The notes under the pieces are model-generated. The model did not search any database. It had not been told where the DNA came from and saw only the letters and a program-made list of their open reading frames with translations. The position numbers and the translations under genes were made by a program. Shown piece by piece: positions 6,098 through 12,078 of a stretch of DNA of 13,106 nucleotides; position 1 is the stretch's first letter; every line of letters starts with the position of its first letter. This stretch comes from Desulfobulbaceae bacterium UBA2213 (GTDB lineage Bacteria > Desulfobacterota > Desulfobulbia > Desulfobulbales > Desulfocapsaceae), in NCBI GenBank assembly GCA_002327225.1, contig DCUN01000149.1, positions 1 to 13,106 of the forward strand, written 5' to 3'.

Positions 6098-7888
6098 ATG
6101 GTTCTGGTGGAAGAAAAAGGTGCACGGCGCAAGCTTTCCCGCTTGTCGCAACAGTTTGGCCTGCTTCTGGTACTCGTGGTGGTACTGCTGCTTGTCATCC
6201 GTGAGATCAGGACCAAACGCGCTGATCAGGTCTATATTACCACCAGTGGCCGCATCGATATGTGCCTCACCTGCCACAAGGAGGAAAAGTTGGACGCAGC
6301 CCATGATCCACGGGTTATCGGCTGCGCCTCCTGTCATCTCGGTGATGCCATGGCCATCGACAAGAAGAAGGCCCATGCCGGAATGGTGATCAATCCCGGC
6401 GATCTGCGGGTGGTCGAGAAGACCTGCGGCGTTGAGGGCTGTCATCCCACCGATGTCAAGAAGGTCAAGAATTCCCTGATGGCCACCAACCGCGGCATTA
6501 TCGGCACTCTGCTCTTTTATTGGGGAGAGTCGGACAGCCAGGATACCGATCTTACCGTTGAAAAATTACTGGCCGGCAACGAGAACTCGCTCGCCCTTGA
6601 CTATTATCGCAAGCTCTGCGCCACCTGTCATCTCTGGAAGCAAAAAAATGATCTGCCCGGGGCCCCTGATTTCTTTAATGAGAAGGGCGGTGGCTGTTCG
6701 GCCTGTCATTTTGTCATGCCGGAAGGCGTCGTGCGCAAAGGGGTGACCGAGTTTGATGATACCGCCAGGAGTGAAAAATCCAAGGTTCACCCGCTGGTGA
6801 TCAAAAAGGTCCAGGATGTCAATTGTATCCGCTGTCACAATCGTTCCGGGCGCATTGGTATCTCCTACACCGGGGTCTTTGAGTCGGAAGGCTACGGCAC
6901 GCCGTATGAGAAGGGGGGCTTAAGCTCAAAGCAGCTGCCGGGCGCCCGTTTTTATCTGGAGATTGCCCCTGATGTCCATCATACAAAAGGACTGGCCTGT
7001 GTCGATTGCCATACCCGCAACGAGATCATGGGTGATGGCGTCAGCTATGCCCATTATGAGGATCAACTGGAGATCTCCTGCGAGATGTGTCATTCCGCCG
7101 AACCTGGCATGACCCGCAAGGGCAAGCCGGTGGAGACGATTGTGGGCAAGGATGGAAAGTGGCAGATGAAAGCCAAACTGAGCGATGCGGTCCATCCCCT
7201 GCAGCCGCCAAAACCAGGGGTGTGCGATTTCAGCGGCCATAAACGGGTCAGCTGCGAGGCCTGCCATTCCACTTGGGTGCCGCAGTGTTATGGCTGTCAC
7301 GCCAAACGGGATGCGGCCCAGACCCACCTCGACAAGTTGACCCTCAAGGAGACCCCCGGCATGTGGGAGGAGGGACGCTCCTATATCCGCTACGAGAAGC
7401 CGATGCTGGCTGTGTGGAAGGATGAGGTGGTCATCGTCACCCCCGGCTGCCAGGATATAGTTACCCTGGTGGACGAAAAAGGGGAGGTCGAGGGTGGATT
7501 CAACCGCTTTACCATGGCCGCGATCAATCCGCATACCACCCAGAGCAAGGGCCGAAGCTGCGCCGATTGCCACACCTCCAGCAAGGTGGTGGGACTCGGC
7601 GAGGGGACTGTGACGGAGAAGGAGGGGCAGTGGTCGTTTACCCCGCTGGATCAGGGAATCGATACCTTTGCCGGCAAGACAGTGGGCTTTGATGCCTTTG
7701 TCACCATCGACGGCAAACAGCTCCAGCATGGATCTCGCCCGGATCTGCGGCCCTTTAACGGGGAGGAGCTACGCAGGATCCTGCGGGTGGGGCTCTGTAT
7801 TGAGTGCCACAGTGATTACAGTGATCCGGCCTGGAAGAACTACACGACAACAACCCGATGCCCGGTGCAGAGGGCAGAGGACAGATGA
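6098..7888 (+). CDS. Membrane-anchored dodecahaem cytochrome c
   Basis: This 596-aa protein has one N-terminal uncleaved-looking membrane anchor (about 16-35, rich in L and V) and a large periplasmic domain, so it probably transfers electrons between the membrane and the periplasm. I count eleven CxxCH sites, beginning at residues 56, 76, 174, 200, 243, 301, 328, 386, 397, 488 and 567. There is also one CX4CH site at 110-116 (CGVEGCH), a spacing known from tetrahaem cytochrome c3, so 12 haems are expected. No catalytic signature was recognised. The start has aaagga at 6081-6086 and follows nadE by 58 nt. The last six residues (QRAEDR) and the TGA stop are encoded inside a heptamer array at 7868-7951, so the original C-terminus may have been altered. 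Partner and physiological role are unknown. Confidence 0.92.
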   Translation: MVLVEEKGARRKLSRLSQQFGLLLVLVVVLLLVIREIRTKRADQVYITTSGRIDMCLTCHKEEKLDAAHDPRVIGCASCHLGDAMAIDKKKAHAGMVINPGDLRVVEKTCGVEGCHPTDVKKVKNSLMATNRGIIGTLLFYWGESDSQDTDLTVEKLLAGNENSLALDYYRKLCATCHLWKQKNDLPGAPDFFNEKGGGCSACHFVMPEGVVRKGVTEFDDTARSEKSKVHPLVIKKVQDVNCIRCHNRSGRIGISYTGVFESEGYGTPYEKGGLSSKQLPGARFYLEIAPDVHHTKGLACVDCHTRNEIMGDGVSYAHYEDQLEISCEMCHSAEPGMTRKGKPVETIVGKDGKWQMKAKLSDAVHPLQPPKPGVCDFSGHKRVSCEACHSTWVPQCYGCHAKRDAAQTHLDKLTLKETPGMWEEGRSYIRYEKPMLAVWKDEVVIVTPGCQDIVTLVDEKGEVEGGFNRFTMAAINPHTTQSKGRSCADCHTSSKVVGLGEGTVTEKEGQWSFTPLDQGIDTFAGKTVGFDAFVTIDGKQLQHGSRPDLRPFNGEELRRILRVGLCIECHSDYSDPAWKNYTTTTRCPVQRAEDR

Positions 7889-7951
7889 CAGAGGACAGAG
7901 GACAGAGGACAGAGGACAGAGGACAGAGGGCAGAGGGCAGAGGGCAGAGGG
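7868..7951 (+). repeat. Heptanucleotide tandem array (12 units), overlapping cytochrome 3' end
   Basis: Twelve contiguous 7-mers are present: one cagaggg, one cagagga, one cagatga, five cagagga and four cagaggg. The third unit supplies the TGA stop of the cytochrome gene (7886-7888). Without that variant the frame would run on to a TAA at 8000-8002. The graded order of variants suggests slippage or unit duplication. Related units occur in inverted orientation at 8069-8096. Arrays of this heptamer are, from memory, scattered through several deltaproteobacterial genomes. Confidence 0.95.
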
Positions 7952-8061
7952 ATTGAACACCGTGGCAAACAACTCTGCAATAAAATAAAACATGTCACAT
8001 AAAATTATCTGATTTTTTTGATTCTCATGCGCCGCATGGGAGAAAAGAAAATGAAAACAAG
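7952..8061. other. Spacer between the two inverted heptamer arrays
   Basis: This is about 110 nt of A/T-rich sequence bounded by oppositely oriented heptamer arrays. It holds a run of seven T (8013-8019) and a short imperfect dyad at 8023-8041 (tctcatg / catggga around cgccg). I see no convincing terminator for either converging gene and no open reading frame worth calling. Confidence 0.5.
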
Positions 8062-8100
8062 AAATCTGTCCTCTGTCATATGTCCTCTGTCCTCTGTCTG
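8062..8100 (-). repeat. Heptanucleotide array (4 full units), inverted relative to 7868-7951
   Basis: Read on the minus strand, the full units over 8096-8069 are cagagga, cagagga, catatga and cagagga, with partial units at both edges. The variant catatga gives the TGA stop (8078-8076) of the minus-strand gene. The stretch around the variant matches the other array with one mismatch in about 23 bases, so the two arrays form an inverted repeat around 7952-8061. Confidence 0.9.
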
Positions 8101-8588
8101 TGCAGCAGTGAGCTTGTCACCGGCCCATGCCATACAGGTGCCAGCCAGTACTCTTCTGGTCTCTGCTGGATGGTGGCGCGGAGGGTCTCGCTCAGCCAGT
8201 GGCTGTCTTCTATCAGGTTGTAAAAAACCGAATCGGCGCCGATAAAACCATCGAGCATATGGGTGAGGATGTGCAGCAGTTTGCTGGGGTATCCTGGTTG
8301 CAGGGTGAGCAGATCTTCAACCTCTCTCAGGCCAGTTTCCTGCAGCTCCTGGAGCAGGGTGGAGCAGAAGGCGCGGTTGGCAGCAATGGCTGTTTCAATT
8401 TTCAGCCAGAAGGCCTCGCTGGTGGCAGGGAGGATCTCTTCCTCCTTGATGATAATTGACTGATAAACGACGAGCTGGGTGCTTGCCATGAAATGGCTGG
8501 CCTGCCCTCGGGCCTGAACGGGATTCTTGCCGCCGGCCAGAAAAATGTGCTGTTGCTTGAATTGAGAGCAGGGCGTGGTGGGAGTCAT
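8076..8588 (-). CDS. Hypothetical protein with repeat-derived C-terminus
   Basis: The open frame gives 170 aa from ATG 8588, or 137 aa from an internal ATG at 8489 (MASTQLVVYQSIIIKEEE). The shorter form may be the true protein, because the extra N-terminus is low in recognisable structure; neither start has a good Shine-Dalgarno. The protein looks soluble and largely helical. Its most distinctive part is HILTHMLDGFIGADSVFYNL (106-125) followed by IEDSHWLS (126-133), with many acidic and aromatic residues, as in a cytosolic domain of unknown function. Residues 164-170 (RQRTEDI) and the stop come from the heptamer array, so its native end has probably been replaced. It lies downstream of the porin terminator on the same strand and converges with the cytochrome gene. 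I do not recognise the family. Confidence 0.6.
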   Translation of the reverse strand: MTPTTPCSQFKQQHIFLAGGKNPVQARGQASHFMASTQLVVYQSIIIKEEEILPATSEAFWLKIETAIAANRAFCSTLLQELQETGLREVEDLLTLQPGYPSKLLHILTHMLDGFIGADSVFYNLIEDSHWLSETLRATIQQRPEEYWLAPVWHGPVTSSLLHRQRTEDI

Positions 8589-8648
8589 GGGGCGTCAGCT
8601 AGTATTTCTCGCGCCTGGACGCGAGATCAGTTTTTTAAATTGTACCAT

Positions 8649-8682
8649 AAAAAAATCCCCTGTCGAATGAACGACAGGGGAT
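8649..8682 (-). terminator. Rho-independent terminator of the porin-like gene
   Basis: Arms 8655-8665 and 8672-8682 (cgacaggggat) pair over 11 bp around a six-base loop. On the minus strand the stem is followed by a run of seven T (plus-strand A at 8649-8655). It lies about 35 nt beyond the porin stop codon. Confidence 0.9.
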
Positions 8683-8716
8683 CGATACTGCTTGTTCTCT
8701 TACGTCAGGTGACGTC

Positions 8717-10039
8717 TTAGAAGCTCATGGTCAGATGATGGCTGGCCAGCATGATATTGTTCAGCTCTGTTGCAGCAATTCCTTTTTTGAAGAAATCACC
8801 GGTATCAAGATAGCCAAGGTGGACGGCATAGATCAGGTTGTCCTGCAGTCTGTAGGCAGCGCCTACGTTGTACTCAAAACCATACTCATCATCCCAGCTG
8901 GTTTTCTCTTTGTCGGCCTGGGCATAGCCGATGGCGGCACGGAGGCTCAGATCCTGGGTGGCGGCATAGTCAGCACTCACGACGACGGCATGGACACCGG
9001 CGGTTTGAGCATCAGAGCCACCCTGGTCCGAGTTCAGAATTCTGCCGAAGGCGCCGGTCAGGATGTAGAGGGGCTCGAAATCAGCACCGGTGCCGCCGTA
9101 ATCTTCAATATCGGTAGTAATGGCGTTATCATCATCACCACTGGTGTGGAAGTACATGGCGTGGCCGGTAAGGGCATCGACGGTGGCCCAGAAGTCAGCG
9201 ATGAAGGCAAACTTGCTGATGTCCTGATCTGTTTTGCCGGTCTGGTTGTAGTCCTTCTCGCCCCAGTTGTAGTCAAACTCGGTGTCCAGGCCCATGTTGC
9301 TACCAATCTTGAACTGACCAACACCCTTGATACGGTGTTGATTGGTCTCAAAGCCGGCTTCTGTTGTTCCTGGGATATCGCCACTGTTGTTCAGCGTTAA
9401 ACCATAGGCCAGGGTGGCTGATCCCCAGCCGCCTTTGGCAGCACCGGCGACTTCATAGTAGTCAGTGTCCTGATCGTCGGTAGTAGCGATATAGGCCTCG
9501 GCTTCTGTGTTTTTTTGAAAGTAGGCGTGGGCAGAGAAGGTGTCACCGAAGAGTTTGCCGGAGCGCCACATGATACGATCGAAGTTGCCGACGGAATCAA
9601 TAAAGGAGAGTCCAAAGGCAGCGCCTGGACGGCGGCCTACGTCCCACAGGCCGATATCTGACTTGTAGACCATCCACAGACGCTCGATGGACATATTGCG
9701 ACCATTATTGACATTGGTATCATCCTGTGATCCCCAGACAGTGCCCCAGTCTATCAGGCGAACCCGGCTCATCATGCTGATCTTGTCATTGACAACCATC
9801 TCAGCCTCAATGTTGAACATGTGCTGCAGCCAGGCATCAGACTTGGCTTTAGTGCCGGTCAGAGCGACACCGCCGCCGCCGGCTTCGGTGCCGGGAAGGG
9901 CGGGAGCGCCATTGCTGTCATCAATATAAAAACCGTCAACGGTGTAGTCACCTTTGACCTTCAGTTCCAGCGCTGCGGCGCTGGTGGCAAGGCCTGCTAC
10001 CAGGCCGAGGACGGCAACGGTAGAAAGTACTTTTTTCAT
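8717..10039 (-). CDS. Outer-membrane beta-barrel, porin-like protein
   Basis: This 440-aa protein has a clear Sec signal peptide: MKK, a hydrophobic core, and ATSAAA with likely cleavage after A23. The mature part is rich in Gly, Asp, Asn and aromatics, with alternating amphipathic strands (LRAAIGYAQADKEK, then FEYNVGAAYRLQDNLIYAVHLGYLDTGD). It ends in HHLTMSF, the terminal Phe expected for assembly by the BAM machinery. This fits a general porin or substrate channel; specificity cannot be read. The ribosome site aaggaga (10053-10047) lies seven bases before the ATG. A good promoter (10160-10188) and a strong terminator (8649-8682) make it an independent transcription unit. Several Asp-rich loops (TTDDQDTDYY, SGDDDN) could bind cations. 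Confidence 0.88.
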   Translation of the reverse strand: MKKVLSTVAVLGLVAGLATSAAALELKVKGDYTVDGFYIDDSNGAPALPGTEAGGGGVALTGTKAKSDAWLQHMFNIEAEMVVNDKISMMSRVRLIDWGTVWGSQDDTNVNNGRNMSIERLWMVYKSDIGLWDVGRRPGAAFGLSFIDSVGNFDRIMWRSGKLFGDTFSAHAYFQKNTEAEAYIATTDDQDTDYYEVAGAAKGGWGSATLAYGLTLNNSGDIPGTTEAGFETNQHRIKGVGQFKIGSNMGLDTEFDYNWGEKDYNQTGKTDQDISKFAFIADFWATVDALTGHAMYFHTSGDDDNAITTDIEDYGGTGADFEPLYILTGAFGRILNSDQGGSDAQTAGVHAVVVSADYAATQDLSLRAAIGYAQADKEKTSWDDEYGFEYNVGAAYRLQDNLIYAVHLGYLDTGDFFKKGIAATELNNIMLASHHLTMSF

Positions 10040-10115
10040 CTCTTTCTCTCCTTGATGTTCAGGGGATGATTTTTTTCAGGCGACCCGCTGTCGCCTTTTG
10101 ATTTTTTTGTGACCC

Positions 10116-10143
10116 GGTACAAAAATACCTCCAAGGTACAAAA
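10116..10143. repeat. Direct repeat ggtacaaaa in the porin leader
   Basis: ggtacaaaa occurs at 10116-10124 and 10135-10143, with a 19-base start-to-start distance, about two helical turns. Both sit in the inferred 5' untranslated region of the porin mRNA, just downstream of its promoter. This placement would suit an operator pair, but no regulator is identifiable from the sequence. Confidence 0.4.
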
Positions 10144-10159
10144 TTTTATACATGTTTTT

Positions 10160-10188
10160 TATATATAATGGGCAATGATGAAAGTCAA
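10160..10188 (-). promoter_or_regulatory. Probable sigma70 promoter of the porin-like gene
   Basis: On the minus strand, TTGACT (10188-10183, 5/6 match) and TATATA (10165-10160) are separated by exactly 17 bp. The start site would lie near 10152, giving a leader of about 113 nt. This is the strongest promoter-like pair seen in the window. Confidence 0.7.
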
Positions 10189-10237
10189 GCCCTAGATTTC
10201 CTCTTTATACGTTTTTTATTGGAAAAAGGGTAAGATA

Positions 10238-10266
10238 TGGAAAATGAGAGACTTTGGCAATATAAT
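10238..10266 (+). promoter_or_regulatory. Candidate promoter for the MFS gene
   Basis: A perfect TATAAT lies at 10261-10266, with tggaaa (4/6 match to -35) 17 bp upstream at 10238-10243. Transcription would start near 10273 and run through the long hairpin at 10318-10376 before the MFS start. Confidence 0.5.
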
Positions 10267-10317
10267 TTACATCTTTTCCTTGTTCAAGAGTAAGGACTAA
10301 CCCCAATGAACGGGATA

Positions 10318-10376
10318 AGTGCCTTTCGCAGCTCATTTTCTTGTGAAAAAAACAAGAAAATGAGCTGTAAGGCACT
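10318..10376. repeat. Very long inverted repeat (hairpin) in the MFS leader
   Basis: The arms are agtgcct (10318-10324) with aggcact (10370-10376), then a 5/3-base internal loop, then a perfect 15-bp stem, agctcattttcttgt (10330-10344) with its complement (10352-10366), around a seven-base loop (gaaaaaa). No T-run follows directly, so it is not an ordinary terminator. It sits in the inferred 5' leader of the MFS mRNA, in the 390-bp divergent region 10040-10429. That region otherwise holds only the promoters, the direct repeat and the heptad-like tract listed here. It could be a small MITE-like insertion or a leader structure. Confidence 0.75.
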
Positions 10377-10401
10377 AATCTTTACCTTTTTACCTCACAC
10401 T

Positions 10402-10429
10402 TCAACCCTCAACCCTTGACCCTTTGACC
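10402..10429 (+). repeat. Heptad-like tract abutting the MFS start codon
   Basis: Four successive 7-mers are present: tcaaccc, tcaaccc, ttgaccc and tttgacc. They end directly at GTG 10430. The period is seven, as in the cagagga arrays, but the unit sequence differs. The expected ribosome-binding position is occupied by this tract, and no Shine-Dalgarno is visible. Confidence 0.6.
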
Positions 10430-11857
10430 GTGAGTCTTCATCCTTCACCCCGACCCTGGCTTTTTTTCCTTCTGGTGGCCATCGGTGTCTTTCTGGCTAC
10501 CATGGACAGCAGCATGGTCAATGTGGCGCTGCCTACTCTTATGCGCAGCTTTGACGCTACCCTGGCCCAGACTGGATGGGTGGCGCTGATCTACCTGTTG
10601 ACCATAACCCTTACCCTGCTGATCTGGGGCAGGCTGGCGGATCGCCTGGGAACGCCAAGGATCTATCTCCTGGGGATGCTGCTCTTTACTGCAGGGTCAG
10701 CCGCCTGCTCATTGGCTACGACCTTGTCCATGCTTATTTTCTGTCGTTTTGTTCAGGCCCTGGGAGCTTCGATGATGATGTCAGCCGGGCCTGCCATTAT
10801 CAAGATGGTCTTTCCGATCCATCAGTTGGGCAGGGCGCTCGGGATGATTGGTATTGCCACTTCCATTGGTCTGATGAGCGGGCCGGTTATTGGTGGCCTT
10901 CTGCTCCAGTTCTTTTCCTGGCGGGTGCTTTTTCTGGTAACCGTGCCCCTCAGCCTGAGCTGTTTTGTCATTGGTTGGTTCCGGCTGCTGCCGGATATCC
11001 CCGCCCTTTCTACTCCCAGTTCAAAAAAAGCAGGTTTTGACTGGGCAGGACTTCTGATCTGGACCCTGCTTATCAGCCTGATTGTTCTGCTTTCGACTCA
11101 TCATCGTCTTCTCCCCGGGTGGATCCTGCCGGCAGGGATTGTCTTGGTCGGGGTGCTGCTCTTTCTCTTCAGAAAGATTGAGCAGAAGGCCGCCGCCCCC
11201 CTGCTGCCCTTTGTCTTATTCAAAGAACGTCCTTATGGTATTGCCATGCTCTGTGCCGCTCTCTCTTTTACCGCCCTCTTTGTGGTCCTGTTTCTTCTTC
11301 CTTTTTATCTTGATCATCTGCTGCGACTCCCTGTGCGCAGGATCGGCCTGGTGATGATGGCGGCGCCGATAGCGGTTTTTATGGTGTCCCCACTCTCCGG
11401 CTGGTTATATGATCGAGCAGGGGCGAAGCAGGGGGCCAGGCTGCTGAGCACCTCAGGTTGTGTTCTCTGTTGTCTGGCCCTGATCTTTCTCTGCTTTCTG
11501 GGTGAGCAGTCAACGATGTTCGACGTTGCCTGGCGGTTGGCCCTGCTGGGTGCAGGTCAGGCCCTGTTTCTTTCGCCGAATACGGCCTCCGTGCTCAGCG
11601 CCGTGGAGCCGCATGATATCGCTATCACCTCGGGCATGCTGGCCACGGCGCGCAATCTGGGGATGCTGGCCGGAGTGACCCTGGCAGGGCTTGTTTTCGG
11701 GGCAGTTTTTTCTTTTTTGAGCGGCGGGCTGGATCTGAAGGATTTCAGCTTAGGTCATTCAGGTCATACGGCAGCGTTTGTCCTGTCTTTGAGGATAAGC
11801 TTTGGTCTGACGGCGCTTCTGTCCATGGCAGGGGCCCTGCTGTCGGCGAGACGGTGA
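10430..11857 (+). CDS. MFS multidrug exporter, 14-segment DHA2 (EmrB/QacA) type
   Basis: This protein of about 475 aa has 14 hydrophobic segments by eye and would sit in the inner membrane as a proton-coupled efflux pump. Segment 1 carries the DHA2 signature LATMDSSMVNVALPTL (22-37). The loop 2-3 motif A reads GRLADRLGTPRIYLLG. Motif C in segment 5 reads GPVIGGLLLQFFSWR, and FSWRVLFLVTVPLS leads into segment 6. Start choice is uncertain: GTG 10430 is listed, and an in-frame TTG at 10424 falls inside the heptad-like tract. The next ATG (10502) would remove segment 1 and is rejected. There is no EmrA-like membrane-fusion gene or TetR-type regulator next to it in this window. The substrate is unknown. 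Confidence 0.88.
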   Translation: MSLHPSPRPWLFFLLVAIGVFLATMDSSMVNVALPTLMRSFDATLAQTGWVALIYLLTITLTLLIWGRLADRLGTPRIYLLGMLLFTAGSAACSLATTLSMLIFCRFVQALGASMMMSAGPAIIKMVFPIHQLGRALGMIGIATSIGLMSGPVIGGLLLQFFSWRVLFLVTVPLSLSCFVIGWFRLLPDIPALSTPSSKKAGFDWAGLLIWTLLISLIVLLSTHHRLLPGWILPAGIVLVGVLLFLFRKIEQKAAAPLLPFVLFKERPYGIAMLCAALSFTALFVVLFLLPFYLDHLLRLPVRRIGLVMMAAPIAVFMVSPLSGWLYDRAGAKQGARLLSTSGCVLCCLALIFLCFLGEQSTMFDVAWRLALLGAGQALFLSPNTASVLSAVEPHDIAITSGMLATARNLGMLAGVTLAGLVFGAVFSFLSGGLDLKDFSLGHSGHTAAFVLSLRISFGLTALLSMAGALLSARR

Positions 11858-11901
11858 AGAGCAGGTCGGATAAACATAAGAAAGAGGTAAGCCACTGTTA
11901 C

Positions 11902-11991
11902 AAAATAACATGACCAACTTATTGACATGAGCGGCATAAGGAGCCGTAACAAAATGGATATAAATGACCAAGTTATTTTGTAACGGCTCCT
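11902..11991. repeat. 90-nt structured repeat element, copy 2
   Basis: This copy has the same length as 1311-1400, is gap-free and is about 84% identical. The stem 11939-11955 / 11975-11991 keeps the same A-A mismatch and 19-nt loop. The pair G1360-C1388 of copy 1 is A11951-T11979 here, a compensatory change. An alternative perfect 13-bp pairing exists between gttacaaaataac (11897-11909) and gttattttgtaac (11972-11984), which overlaps the 3' arm of the first stem. It lies between the convergent MFS and histidine kinase genes. The surrounding region 11858-12078 holds no other gene that I can support. Confidence 0.8.
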
Positions 11992-12078
11992 AACTATTCA
12001 TCTTGAGTACAGATGAACAACTGATCTCGCGAAACAGGGACGTGCTGATCACCACCAATCCTCTCGTTTGAAATGTTT

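Noticed and set aside
7668..7993. Frames reading DRGQRTE (plus) and SVLCPLS (minus) repeats across the heptamer array
   Set aside because: A 7-nt unit gives a 7-residue periodic peptide in any open frame. There is no independent start, ribosome site or homology signal, and the frames overlap the cytochrome gene.
8018..8245. Plus-strand frame of 75 codons starting with a lysine-rich, signal-peptide-like stretch (MKTRNLSSVICPLSS)
   Set aside because: The hydrophobic stretch is encoded by the inverted heptamer array, and the rest is the shadow of the minus-strand gene at 8076-8588.
8735..9400. Plus-strand frame of 221 codons opposite the porin gene
   Set aside because: The minus-strand gene has a signal peptide, ribosome site, promoter, terminator and terminal Phe. 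The plus frame is a shadow caused by its codon use.
11994..12018. Small dyad ttcatct / agatgaa after the second 90-nt repeat as a bidirectional terminator
   Set aside because: The stem has only seven mostly A/T pairs, with no T-run on either side.
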